Source: JAAXHF01 sp965242605
Lineage (GTDB): Bacteria; Desulfobacterota; Binatia; Bin18
Direction of reading: 5' to 3'
Length of the DNA: 64,000 nucleotides
Assembly (NCBI GenBank): GCA_965242605.1
Contig: CBDESS010000001.1
Coordinates: 1,178,001-1,242,000, forward strand
The translations under genes were made by a program, and so were the position numbers. The notes beneath the pieces were generated by a model. That model saw nothing but the letters and a program-made list of their open reading frames with translations. It ran no database searches and had not been told where the DNA came from. Shown here in pieces: positions 7,572 to 15,683 of this stretch. Each line of letters starts with the position of its first letter. Position 1 is the first letter of the stretch.

Positions 7572-8693
7572 TCAGGGCGGGGAGACGCGCAGCGAACGAA
7601 ACGCCACGGTTTGCCGCTGGGGTCCGGCCGGCGGAAAATCCGGCCCGACCCGAAACCGCACCTCGTTCTGGCCGGCCACGACCCACTCGGGATTCAGCCA
7701 CAGCTCATACTCCCGCCAGCCCCGGTACAGCAACTGCCGGCCGACCAGATGGCCGTTTATCAGGACGGTCAGCGGATAACACGTTTCGGTCCGGGTATGG
7801 ACAAAGGGGCGGGCGGCAAACCGCAGCAGATAGGCGTCGGGCTGTGGTAAGGCGAACCGCAGCCCGGCCTCGCCACGTTGCATCCAGAGAATCGGCCCGG
7901 CCGGCTCTCGGTCCCGCGCCCCCCATGCGCCGGTAGAGCTGAGCGGCAGGGTCGGCCTGCCAAAAGAGATGCGGACCAGGGCGGCGTTCTCGACCGCCCG
8001 CGCTGAGGGCAGGGTCAGGCGGGTGTGGGGAAAGAGCAGGAAGGTTGGATAGCACACCAGCAGAGCAAGGCCCCAGACCAGGGCGGACCGGGACACAGGA
8101 AGACGGGCCGGACGGGAGAGGCCGAAGCTGAGCCAAGCGGCACTGAGCAAGGCCGTACACGACACATCAAGCAGCCAGTGATGGCTGAGGTAGACGCGCT
8201 GCCAGATGACCAGGGCCGACAGGGCGGCACACAGCCCGGCCCCGCTGTGGCGCAGCCAGGCGTTCCAGTGGCAGCGCTGGCCGAGAAAAATAAACATGCC
8301 GCTGACCACCAGAGCGGTGCTGATATGCCCGCTGGGAAAGCTGTTGCCGACCAGGCTCGGGGTCAGGACGCTGGGGCGGGCACGCTCCAGGCCGGTTTTG
8401 AGCAGCTCGCATAAAAACCCGCCGCCGCCGACCACCCACCCGACCCGCCACACCTCGGCCCACTGGCGACGGACGGCCAGGACCGCAAGGGGGAGGCTGC
8501 CAAGGAGGAACAGACCTACAAGCGGCGCTTGTTTGGAAAAGGTCGCCAGAGAATCGGCCCGACACGAGCGCAGGGTCTGCACCCACCGATAGGCCGCGGT
8601 ATCCAGGGCAAGCAGCCACGGCAGCCCCACCAGTTCGCACACGGCGAGCCCCAGGCAGACGAGCGAGAAGCGGGTCGCACAGTGCGGTGTCAC
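7572..8693 (-). CDS. PAP2-family membrane phosphatase with C-terminal beta domain
   Basis: Residues about 1-215 form a polytopic PAP2 domain with the three acid-phosphatase motifs: KTGLERARPS (motif 1), NSFPSGHIS (motif 2) and RVYLSHHWLLDV (motif 3, with Ser-His-His before the Asp). Several hydrophobic segments surround them. Known family members dephosphorylate phosphatidate, undecaprenyl-PP or lipid A in the membrane. Residues about 230-373 form a soluble region rich in beta-strand patterns (YLLRFAARPF, LTVLINGHLVGRQLL, NEVRFRVGPDF), resembling a carbohydrate-binding-like jelly roll. This extra domain is unusual for plain PAP2 enzymes. The gene is convergent with the DUF493 gene. Confidence 0.85.
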   Translation of the reverse strand: MTPHCATRFSLVCLGLAVCELVGLPWLLALDTAAYRWVQTLRSCRADSLATFSKQAPLVGLFLLGSLPLAVLAVRRQWAEVWRVGWVVGGGGFLCELLKTGLERARPSVLTPSLVGNSFPSGHISTALVVSGMFIFLGQRCHWNAWLRHSGAGLCAALSALVIWQRVYLSHHWLLDVSCTALLSAAWLSFGLSRPARLPVSRSALVWGLALLVCYPTFLLFPHTRLTLPSARAVENAALVRISFGRPTLPLSSTGAWGARDREPAGPILWMQRGEAGLRFALPQPDAYLLRFAARPFVHTRTETCYPLTVLINGHLVGRQLLYRGWREYELWLNPEWVVAGQNEVRFRVGPDFPPAGPQRQTVAFRSLRVSPP

Positions 8694-8931
8694 CGGTCCG
8701 ACACAGCGAGCGGTGAGCGGTCTTTATGGGCGCGGTTGGCCATGTCTGTGAAGAAGGCGGCAATAGCGGAGTGCTTGTTGGGCAGTTATCACCGACAGCT
8801 TTTCTACCACTACCGCCCGGCCCAAAGCAAGCTGCGGTGTTCCTGGCCAAGCGCTTCAACAGACACCTTGTGTCTGGGACAGGTGGTTATGATAGCCTGC
8901 CCGGGCATGTTTCCGGGAGCAGGAGAAATCT

Positions 8932-10539
8932 GTGGCAGGGATTCCTGAGCCGGCCCGGGGCCGCGCGCACCCGAAGACCAGGGCCGATACGCTGCTTGTC
9001 ATCGTCTGGTCGCTGTTTCTCGGGGTCCTTTTCCCTCTTGTGGCTGATAGCTTTGTAGAGGCACCCAAAAGAGACTCGGCCGCTTTCCTCTACGTTGCCA
9101 GGGGCATCCTGGAAGGGGAGACGCCATATCTCGACAGGTGGGATCACAAGGGGCCCGTTGTCTACATCATCAACGCTGCCGGCTTGCTTCTTTCCAAGGT
9201 GTGGGGGGTCTGGCTGGTCCAACTCGGGTTCCTGGTCTGGACCTGCCTGGCTGCCGGCACCCTGCTGAGAGCCCAATTCGGGACGGTTGCCGCGCTCTTC
9301 TCGCTCACGGTTCTGCTGGTCTCTTGCCTCGAGTTCCTGGATGGGGGCAACATGACCGAACAGTACGCGCTGCTGTTTCAGTTCATGGCCTTGGCGCTGT
9401 TCGTCCGGGTTGAACGGAACAGCGGGAACTCGTCTCCCGCCCGGTTGCTGCTGACGCTGGGCGCGCTCGGCGGCATGGCGTTTCTGCTCCGCCCCAACCT
9501 GACAGGGGTTTGGGTCGCGATTGGCCTGTCCTGGCTGGTGGACAGAGACGACACGCTACGCAAGCTCGGCTGGGCTGCTGCCGGCGGGCTGACGGTGCTC
9601 GGGGTTTTCGTTGCCTGGTTCACGCTCGCCGGCGGGCTGTTCGCCTTCTGGGATGCGGTCATTGTGTACAATATGCACTATTCCGACGCGCCGCTCAGGC
9701 TCAAATACCGGGCTGCTGCTGAGATACTGACGAATGTCTCTCTGCTGACTGTGGTTTTGCCGCCCAGTTGGTTCGTGGGACTGTATCACATGGTGTCGGG
9801 GAGTATGGCGAGCCGCGGCTTCGGGCCTCTTGGGCGGCTGGCCGTTGTGCTGCTGCCGATTGAGGTCGTGTTCGTAGCCTTGTCGGGGTATGAATTCGAC
9901 CACTACAGCCTCGCCTTGATACCAGTCGCCTGCCTGCTCTCGGCCTGTGCGGTCAGCCTGCTCCTCGACAAGCGGGGGGGGTGGCTGCCCTGGATTCTGG
10001 GTGCGCTGTGTTGTGTCGCGGGATTCATGACTGTATACGACAGGCGAGGCCATCTGCTTCCTGATGTGGTGGATAAATACAGCAATTTGGGAATACATGG
10101 AGCGCGGGGGGAGGGCCTGTTATCGTATATCAGGGAGCATACAGCCGAGGGGGATACCATTCTGGTATGGGGCGGGGAAAGCCTGTGCTATGTCGCCTCT
10201 GGCCGCGCCGCGCCCACGCGGTTCTTCTATAGCTATCCGCTCATAAAGCAGGGCTACGCCAGCCCGGAACTGCTCGCCGAGTTTACCGCCGATGTGGTCG
10301 CTCATCCTCCCGTGCTGATAGTCGATACGCATGGTGGTCTCATGCCTCCCTTGCGCATGACAGACGCGGAGCGCGTGCGGTGGCGGCCCCTCAATACGCG
10401 CTACGCCTGGTACGCCCCCGATCAATTCCGGCCTTTCTTCGAGTTCGTGGATGCCAGGTATGATCTGAAGGCGACGATCGGGAAGCGCGAGGTCTATCAC
10501 CTGCGTGGTCCCGCCTTGGAGCGTCAGGAAGAGCGCTGA
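8932..10539 (+). CDS. Polytopic membrane glycosyltransferase, PMT_2/ArnT-like
   Basis: A 535-residue membrane protein with roughly ten hydrophobic segments. After the first segment comes a loop with acidic residues, KRDSAAFLYVARGILEGETP, followed by YLDRWDHKGPVVY. This layout is typical of GT-C lipid-dependent glycosyltransferases of the PMT_2/ArnT type, in which a first-loop Asp/Glu is catalytic. The C-terminal part (about 380-535) is extracytoplasmic. The GTG start at 8932 is preceded by AGGAG. Donor and acceptor cannot be predicted, and no polysaccharide cluster surrounds it. The 238 bp upstream (8694-8931) hold no recognisable gene. Confidence 0.75.
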   Translation: MAGIPEPARGRAHPKTRADTLLVIVWSLFLGVLFPLVADSFVEAPKRDSAAFLYVARGILEGETPYLDRWDHKGPVVYIINAAGLLLSKVWGVWLVQLGFLVWTCLAAGTLLRAQFGTVAALFSLTVLLVSCLEFLDGGNMTEQYALLFQFMALALFVRVERNSGNSSPARLLLTLGALGGMAFLLRPNLTGVWVAIGLSWLVDRDDTLRKLGWAAAGGLTVLGVFVAWFTLAGGLFAFWDAVIVYNMHYSDAPLRLKYRAAAEILTNVSLLTVVLPPSWFVGLYHMVSGSMASRGFGPLGRLAVVLLPIEVVFVALSGYEFDHYSLALIPVACLLSACAVSLLLDKRGGWLPWILGALCCVAGFMTVYDRRGHLLPDVVDKYSNLGIHGARGEGLLSYIREHTAEGDTILVWGGESLCYVASGRAAPTRFFYSYPLIKQGYASPELLAEFTADVVAHPPVLIVDTHGGLMPPLRMTDAERVRWRPLNTRYAWYAPDQFRPFFEFVDARYDLKATIGKREVYHLRGPALERQEER

Positions 10540-10572
10540 CAGGCTTGTGAAGCCGGGCCCGGCCTGTGAGGC

Positions 10573-11910
10573 TCAGCCTGGCCGCGGCCCGAGCAGGGCG
10601 ATTTTGATATCCATGACATTGGTCCCGGTCGGGCCGGGCTGGAATATATCGCCGAGCGCGGCAAAGAACGGATAGGTGTCGTTGTTGTGCAGGGCCGCGG
10701 CTGGGTCAAGCCCCTTGGCGCGCGCCCGGCTGACGCTGTGCCCGTCAACGTAGGCACCCGCGGCGTCGGTCGGGCCGTCCCTGCCGTCTGTTCCGGCACT
10801 GAGGAGGGTCCAGCCGGCTTCGCCCTGGAGCTGCCCGGCAACGACGAGGGCAAACTCCTGATTGCGCCCGCCCCGACCCGTGCCGGTCAACCGGACGGTT
10901 GTTTCGCCGCCGGCCAGCAGACACCTCGGGCGGTGGTCTTGGGCCAGGCGCACCCGGATCTGCTGAGCAAAAGTGCGGGCCGCCCGAGTGGTATCGCCGG
11001 CCAGGGGTTCGGGCAGAATGTGGGTGTGAACCCCCCGCTGCCGGGCGGCTGAGGCGGCCGCTTCAAGGGCCAGCCGGTTGGAGCCGAGCAGGTAATTGTG
11101 GACCTGGGCAAAAATCGGGTCGTGGGGTTTGGGTGTCTCTGCTACGCTCCCCCGCATCCCGGCAGACAGATGCCGCTTGACCGATTCGGGGCTGGCCGCA
11201 AGCAGGCCGTAGCGTTCCAGGATATGCCACGCCGCGCTGAAGGTTGTGGGGTCGGCAACGGTCGGTCCTGAGCCGATGGTACTCATATCATCGCCAATCA
11301 CATCCGACAGAATAAAACTGATCACGGTCGCCGGGGCCGCCTGACGGGCGAGTTGCCCGCCTTTAATCCGGGACAGGTGTTTGCGGACCGTGTTGATCTC
11401 CTGGATGTCTGCACCGCAGGCCAGGAGCAGGCGGTTCATCGTCAGTTTGTCTTTCAGTGAGACGCCCGGAACCGGCCCAACGAGCAGGCTCGACGCTCCT
11501 CCGGTGAGGCAAAAACAGATCAGCTCGGACGGACCGCACTCGGCCAGGAGGGCCGTCAGGTAGTGTCCGCCGCGCAGACTGCCCGGGCCGGGTAAGGGAT
11601 GCTCTCCGGCGATAACGTGCAGCGGCTCAAGACTGAGGGCGGCGTCCTGAGGCACCACGACGACGCCCCCACGCAGATGTTCGCCGAGCAGCGGGAGGAG
11701 GGCCTCGGCCATGCGACCGGCCCCTTTGCCCGCGCCAAGGACAAAGGCGTTGTGGTCAAGAGAGAAGCGAGAGGTATGGCCCCCGACCCGGACGCTGAGC
11801 TGGCCCGGCTGCCGGGTGAGTGCGTCTTGAAGAAGCCGGGCCGGATCAACGGCCGCAACAGCAGCGGAAAAAAGGGCACCAAGCGAGGCACACGCGAGGG
11901 GGGTGGGCAC
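10573..11910 (-). CDS. Glycerate 2-kinase (MOFRL family, TtuD/GckA-type)
   Basis: A 445-residue protein with the DUF4147 N-terminal domain (about 10-240) and the C-terminal MOFRL domain. Landmarks are VLGAGKGAGRMAEAL, GEHPLPGPGSLRGG, LTGGASSLLVGPVPG and NTVRKHLSRIKGGQLA in the N-terminal domain, and LLAGGETTVRLTGTGRGGRN and GTDGRDGPTDAAGAYVD in the MOFRL domain. The family phosphorylates D-glycerate to 2-phosphoglycerate, feeding glyoxylate, serine or tartrate catabolism into glycolysis. Older annotations call it hydroxypyruvate reductase. It stands alone here and is convergent with the glycosyltransferase gene. Confidence 0.92.
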   Translation of the reverse strand: MPTPLACASLGALFSAAVAAVDPARLLQDALTRQPGQLSVRVGGHTSRFSLDHNAFVLGAGKGAGRMAEALLPLLGEHLRGGVVVVPQDAALSLEPLHVIAGEHPLPGPGSLRGGHYLTALLAECGPSELICFCLTGGASSLLVGPVPGVSLKDKLTMNRLLLACGADIQEINTVRKHLSRIKGGQLARQAAPATVISFILSDVIGDDMSTIGSGPTVADPTTFSAAWHILERYGLLAASPESVKRHLSAGMRGSVAETPKPHDPIFAQVHNYLLGSNRLALEAAASAARQRGVHTHILPEPLAGDTTRAARTFAQQIRVRLAQDHRPRCLLAGGETTVRLTGTGRGGRNQEFALVVAGQLQGEAGWTLLSAGTDGRDGPTDAAGAYVDGHSVSRARAKGLDPAAALHNNDTYPFFAALGDIFQPGPTGTNVMDIKIALLGPRPG

Positions 11911-11942
11911 CGGGGTGAGGGGGGTGAGGAAGAGCGGGGGGC

Positions 11943-12368
11943 TCAGGTGCCGTCGTCGTCAAGGTCAACCATCAAGCCACGTCGGCGGAGACGGTCGTCA
12001 TCGGTGCGGCGGTGCAGTCTGGCTTCTTTTTCGCGGTCGCTCTGGCAGGATACACACAGCCGGGTAAACGGCAGGGCTTTGAGCCGCTCGGGTGCGATCT
12101 CTTCTTCACACACATCGCACAGACCGTAGTCACCGGACGCGAGCCGTTCAAGGGCATCTTCAATTGCCTGGAGTTTCTCCCGGTCGCGGTCGCTCAGAAT
12201 CAGATTAATCTCCCGGTTGCGTTCTTCGCTGGCCAGGTCGTAGGTGTCCATGCCTTCTTCGATTGTGCCTTCTTTGCCGACCCGGAACTCTTCGTCCAAC
12301 TGCTCCAGGATGTGCTGTTTCTGAGCGGTCAGGGTGGTGTGCATTTTTTTCAGAAACGTTTTTCGCAT
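11943..12368 (-). CDS. DksA/TraR-family zinc-finger regulator
   Basis: A 141-residue protein with a long N-terminal coiled-coil region (about 1-85, ending LQAIEDALERLASGDYG) and a C4 zinc finger CDVCxxxI...CVSCQ. The DksA signature GDYGLCDVCEEEIAPERLKA is clear. Family members insert the coiled coil into the RNA polymerase secondary channel; here the tip region reads NREINLILSDRDREK. The C-terminal tail after the finger is basic and then acidic (LMVDLDDDGT). Whether it acts as true DksA with ppGpp is not decided by sequence. It ends 32 bp before the glycerate kinase gene start on the same strand, so the two may be co-transcribed. Confidence 0.9.
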   Translation of the reverse strand: MRKTFLKKMHTTLTAQKQHILEQLDEEFRVGKEGTIEEGMDTYDLASEERNREINLILSDRDREKLQAIEDALERLASGDYGLCDVCEEEIAPERLKALPFTRLCVSCQSDREKEARLHRRTDDDRLRRRGLMVDLDDDGT

Positions 12369-12477
12369 GTGACATGCCCTCTACGATGCGGTCTCTACAC
12401 AGCAGGCTGGCGTTACAGGACGCGCTCAAGATAAGGATGTTGTCATTCTGATGAGGTAGTCATCTGCGTTCGTCTTG

Positions 12478-13138
12478 TCAACGGTTGGCCCGGCTGGCGA
12501 GCGGGCTGGGCAGGCGGTTGACGTGCAGGTCATAGTCGGCGGTGGCGACGATACGCACCGGCACAATCTCGCCGCTGGCCGCCTGGGTCTCCTGGGGGAA
12601 GTAAGCCACCCCATCACTATCGGGTGCCTGGCCGCGTGTTTGACCCCCTACCCGCTCCTGGTCGTCGGTGTCACACATCAGGACATCCTGCTCAGAGCCG
12701 GGCAGTGAGAGCTGCTTTTTGCGCACAACCTGATACTGGCGTTCCATGAGCCGTGTCCACCGCTCGTGTTTGAGTTCGTCCTCAACTGTGTTGGAGGGGC
12801 AGGTCAATGCAGGCGCAGATTTTGTCTTCTTCGGCAATGCAGCCCAAGACGGCCGCGTCCAGATAGTTGGGGGAGCAGTACAGCAGCCGGAGCCAGTCAA
12901 TGCCGTCTACCCGACACAGCGCCCGCAGCAGCCCTGACAGGGTGGTCCCGTCGCGGCTCTCCCGGCCGCAGGCGGTGAGGTCTTGGGCGATCAGGTTGAG
13001 TTCGCGCACGCCTTGGGCGGCCAGGGTCTCGGCTTCGGCGAGCAGGGAGTCAATGGGACAGCTCTCTTGCCGGCCTCGAATGGTGGGGATGATGTGTCGC
13101 CTTCCTCTCGGTCTTATGACACGCTTATTCCTTGTCAT
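12478..13138 (-). pseudogene. Remnant of a RimO/MiaB-type methylthiotransferase gene
   Basis: Two frames carry pieces of one radical-SAM methylthiotransferase of the RimO type, which modifies ribosomal protein S12. The upstream piece (13138 to about 12790) begins in the middle of the radical SAM domain (IPTIRGRQESCPIDSLLAEA, then LRLLYCSPNYLDAAVLGCIA) and runs to DLPLQHS. The downstream piece is in another frame and resumes at HERWTRLMERQYQVVRKKQ followed by a TRAM domain (SDGVAYFPQETQAASGEIV). Missing are the N-terminal UPF0004 domain, the CxxxCxxC iron-sulfur motif and about 120 or more residues after LPLQH. There is also a frameshift near 12795. The left end of the remnant coincides with a palindromic element copy. 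Confidence 0.8.
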
Positions 13139-13142
13139 CTTT
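13090..13142 (-). repeat. Degenerate palindromic element (family A) at PAC2 stop / rimO remnant junction
   Basis: Read on the minus strand, the sequence starts AAAGATGA inside the last PAC2 codons, has a centre GACCGAGAGGAAGGCGA close to the centres of the copies at 17341-17436, and ends CACATCATC. Short inner arms GTGTC/GACAC remain (13094-13098 and 13118-13122). It spans the PAC2 stop codon and the start of the rimO remnant. Similarity to the family is moderate. Confidence 0.4.
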
Positions 13143-14024
13143 GGTCGTTTTGCGTTGCTGCAAGAAGCGCTGGAGGGCGTCTTCTATATCATGGCTGTTG
13201 GCATGGCCGTTGCCGTTGCCTTTGGGTGCGCGTGCGAGTTTGACCCCGTCCTCGTGGTCACGTTCTTCGAGCTGCTTGATATAGGCGGCCATATTGGGAT
13301 TCTCGGCCACGGCTTGGGCGACCTTGGTGTCAAAATCAAGCGCTTCGGTGCTCAGCTCGGCGGTCTCAATACTGAACTTGAGGAAAGACTCGAGCCGTTC
13401 GACCAAGGCCAGGGCGGCCTTGGGGTTGGGTGCGGCCGAGATGTAATGCGGAACATTGGCCCAAAAGCTGGCCGAGACGACGCCGGCCTGCCGACAGGCG
13501 TCGTTAAACACGCCGACAATGCCGGTTGGGCCTTCGTAGCGGGACGGCGTGGCCTGAATTTGGCTGGCCAGGGTCGGATCGCTTGAGAAGCCCACTACCC
13601 GGACTGGACGTGAATAGGCCACATCGGCCAGCAGCGCGCCGAGGGTGATGACCAGATTCACCCCGCACTGTTTGGCCAGGTCGAGAATGACGGCCGAATA
13701 GGTCCTCCACTTCAGCTGGGGCTCGATCCCGACCCCCAGCACGAGATTGCGCCGCAGGGCGGGTATGGTGGAGTAAAAAAAGTCGTTGGCCGGCCATGTG
13801 ATCTCCCGGTACGCGCCTTCTCTGAGCCGCACCCGGGGTCGGGTTTCGGAAAAATCATAGAACTCCTCGGGATCAATCCCGGCAAACTTGCGGGCGTGCA
13901 TCCCTTTGACCAGGAACTCGGCGGCATGGGTCGCCGCATTCCCGGCGTCGTTCCAGCCGGCAAAGGCTACGATCAGGACCGGGTCGCTGAGTGTGGGGAG
14001 TTCGTGTATCTGTAATGCGCTCAT
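13125..14024 (-). CDS. PAC2 (proteasome assembly chaperone 2)-family protein
   Basis: A 299-residue protein with the PAC2 fold pattern: LIVAFAGWNDAGNAATHAAEF near the N-terminus, EEFYDFSETRPRVR, then LGVGIEPQLKWRTYSAVILD and ITLGALLADVAYSRPVRVVG. Family members occur in archaea, actinobacteria and diverse bacteria; a chaperone role is known only for some. The ATG at 14024 lies 7 nt after AGGAGG; a GTG three bases upstream is also possible. The C-terminus ends KTTKDDKE inside a degenerate palindromic element, so the native tail may have been altered. Confidence 0.85.
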   Translation of the reverse strand: MSALQIHELPTLSDPVLIVAFAGWNDAGNAATHAAEFLVKGMHARKFAGIDPEEFYDFSETRPRVRLREGAYREITWPANDFFYSTIPALRRNLVLGVGIEPQLKWRTYSAVILDLAKQCGVNLVITLGALLADVAYSRPVRVVGFSSDPTLASQIQATPSRYEGPTGIVGVFNDACRQAGVVSASFWANVPHYISAAPNPKAALALVERLESFLKFSIETAELSTEALDFDTKVAQAVAENPNMAAYIKQLEERDHEDGVKLARAPKGNGNGHANSHDIEDALQRFLQQRKTTKDDKE

Positions 14025-14063
14025 CACTTCCCCTCCTTCGGAGTTGCGAGCAGTCGCAGGAGT

Positions 14064-14486
14064 CTATCTGCTTCCCGGACTGCTGCCAAGGGATTCAAGC
14101 CAGGGCAGGTTGTCTTTGAAAAAATATACTCCCAGCCCGATCAGGACGAGGACGACAAGCCCGATGACGATCGGGCGCGCAAAGCTGAATCGCCTTATCA
14201 GATCAGCCCGGGACGCTTGCCTCGGGCTGCCTTCCACCGCCGTCGTTTCCGGGGTCTCGGCCAGGAAGCGGGCCACGGTTTCGGCCGGGTCCAGGTCAAG
14301 AAACGTTGAGTAGCTACGCAGAAAGGGGATCAGATACAGGCTATCGGGCAGCAGGTGCGGGTCGCCCTGCCCCTCTAACAGGTGCAGATACGGCTCTGGG
14401 ATATGCGTCTGCCGGCACGCCTCTTGGGGCGACAGCCCCCGCTCTTCTCGTTTGTGCCTGAGTTGTGTTGCGAGTTTTCCGGCCAT
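14064..14486 (-). CDS. RodZ-like membrane protein with HTH_25 domain
   Basis: A 140-residue protein. Residues about 1-75 are a Xre-type helix-turn-helix of the HTH_25 subtype (LATQLRHKREERGLSPQEAC, then IPEPYLHLLEGQ and LIPFLRSYSTFLDLDP). One transmembrane segment follows at about 105-127 (PIVIGLVVLVLIGLGVYFF). Full-length RodZ continues with a periplasmic beta domain (DUF4115), which is absent; the protein stops 15 residues after the membrane segment. It is the last gene of a long minus-strand run and starts 64 bp after prfB. RodZ links MreB to the membrane; whether this short form does so is unknown. Confidence 0.75.
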   Translation of the reverse strand: MAGKLATQLRHKREERGLSPQEACRQTHIPEPYLHLLEGQGDPHLLPDSLYLIPFLRSYSTFLDLDPAETVARFLAETPETTAVEGSPRQASRADLIRRFSFARPIVIGLVVLVLIGLGVYFFKDNLPWLESLGSSPGSR

Positions 14487-14550
14487 ATCGTATGCTTTCT
14501 GCCAGGTTGAGGCGGCAGGGCCTGGCAAGGGGAGGCGTGATCTCACACGG

Positions 14551-15649
14551 TCAGGGCGTGTGATGCTGGAGCAAATACGCCTCAATAAAGGGATCGATGT
14601 CGCCGTCAAGCACCGCGTCTGTATTCCCAACCTCAACCCCGGTACGGTGATCTTTCACCATCCGGTAGGGATGCAGGACATAGGAGCGAATTTGGCTGCC
14701 CCAGGCAATATCCTTTTTGCCCTTTTCCAAATCCTCTATCCGCTCTTTTTGTTTCTCCAGCTCGTGCTCATGCAGGCGGGCGCGCAAAATTTTCAGCGCT
14801 GTTGTTCGGTTACGATGCTGTGAGCGCTCATTTTGGCAGGTGACGACAATCCCGCTCGGCAGGTGGGTCAGGCGGACGGCTGAGTCGGTTTTATTGACGT
14901 GCTGGCCGCCCGCTCCGCTGGCCCGATAAGTGTCGACGCGCAGGTCCTCGGGGCGAAGGTCAATCTCAACGCTGTCGTCAATCTCTGGATAGACGAACAG
15001 CGAGGCAAAAGATGTATGGCGCCGGGCATTGCCGTCAAAGGGAGAGATGCGGACGAGGCGATGAATCCCCGCTTCGGCGTGCAGATAGCCATACGCATAC
15101 GCGCCCGCTACGGTGAAGGTGGCGTTCTTGAGTCCGCCGCCTTCTGCCGGCAGGTATTCGACAAGGGCGGTGGTAAAGTCGCGCCGCTCTGCCCAGCGCA
15201 GGTAGAGGCGGAGCAACATATCGGCCCAGTCCTGGGCTTCGAGTCCTCCGGCACCGGGGTGCAGGCTGACGATCGCATTGTGGCTGTCGTGCTCCCCGCC
15301 GAGCAGCAACTGCATTTCGGCCGTGCCGACGGCTTGGCCAAGCTTGGCCAGCGCACTTTCGACCTCACTGACCGCCTCGGCGTCGCCCGCCTCGGCCAGT
15401 TCAAAGAAGACCAGGGCATCGGCGAGCGTCTGGTGCTGCTTTTTCCAGGCACCGACCGTCTCTCGGAGCACGGCGCGTTCTTTGAGGACGGCCCGGGCTT
15501 TGTCGCGGTCGTGCCAGAAGTCGTTGGCGGCGATGAGTTCTTCGAGCGTGGCGGCGCGGGCCTCTTTTCCGGCAATGTCAAAGATGCCTCCCGAGGTAGT
15601 CTATCCGGGTCCGGAGTTCAGTCAGTTGTTCCTTGAGCTCGGCCAGCAT
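14551..15649 (-). CDS. prfB: Peptide chain release factor 2, with programmed +1 frameshift
   Basis: RF2 recognises UAA and UGA and triggers peptide release. Frame 0 starts at the ATG at 15649 (MLAELKEQLTELRTRID) and reaches an in-frame UGA at codon 24 (15578-15580). A +1 shift at the preceding CTT gives a continuous 365-residue protein. It contains the SPF anticodon-like tripeptide (RISPFDGNARRHTS) and the GGQ motif (GAGGQHVNKTDSAVRLTH). All classical elements of the autoregulatory shift are present, so this is not a pseudogene. It starts 34 bp after lnt in the same direction. Confidence 0.97.
15577..15595 (-). promoter_or_regulatory. prfB programmed +1 frameshift site
   Basis: On the minus strand the order is an internal Shine-Dalgarno-like GGGAGG (15592-15587), a 3-nt spacer CAT, the slippery codon CTT (15583-15581), the stop TGA (15580-15578) and a C (15577). 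This matches the E. coli prfB recoding site in order and spacing. Low RF2 levels slow termination at UGA and favour the shift, giving feedback control. Confidence 0.96.
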
Positions 15650-15683
15650 ACGCCTCTCCGTGGCGAAAAGGTGGATCACTGTA

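Noticed and set aside
12430..12477. TGATGAGGTAGTCATC near dksA and TGATGAGGGGGTCATC after aroB as a third repeat family
   Set aside because: The shared string is short, and each can be explained as a simple hairpin after a gene; two short matches are not enough.
14551..15649. Reading prfB as a frameshifted pseudogene
   Set aside because: The shift lies at the conserved CTT-TGA-C site with a Shine-Dalgarno-like stimulator; this is normal RF2 autoregulation.
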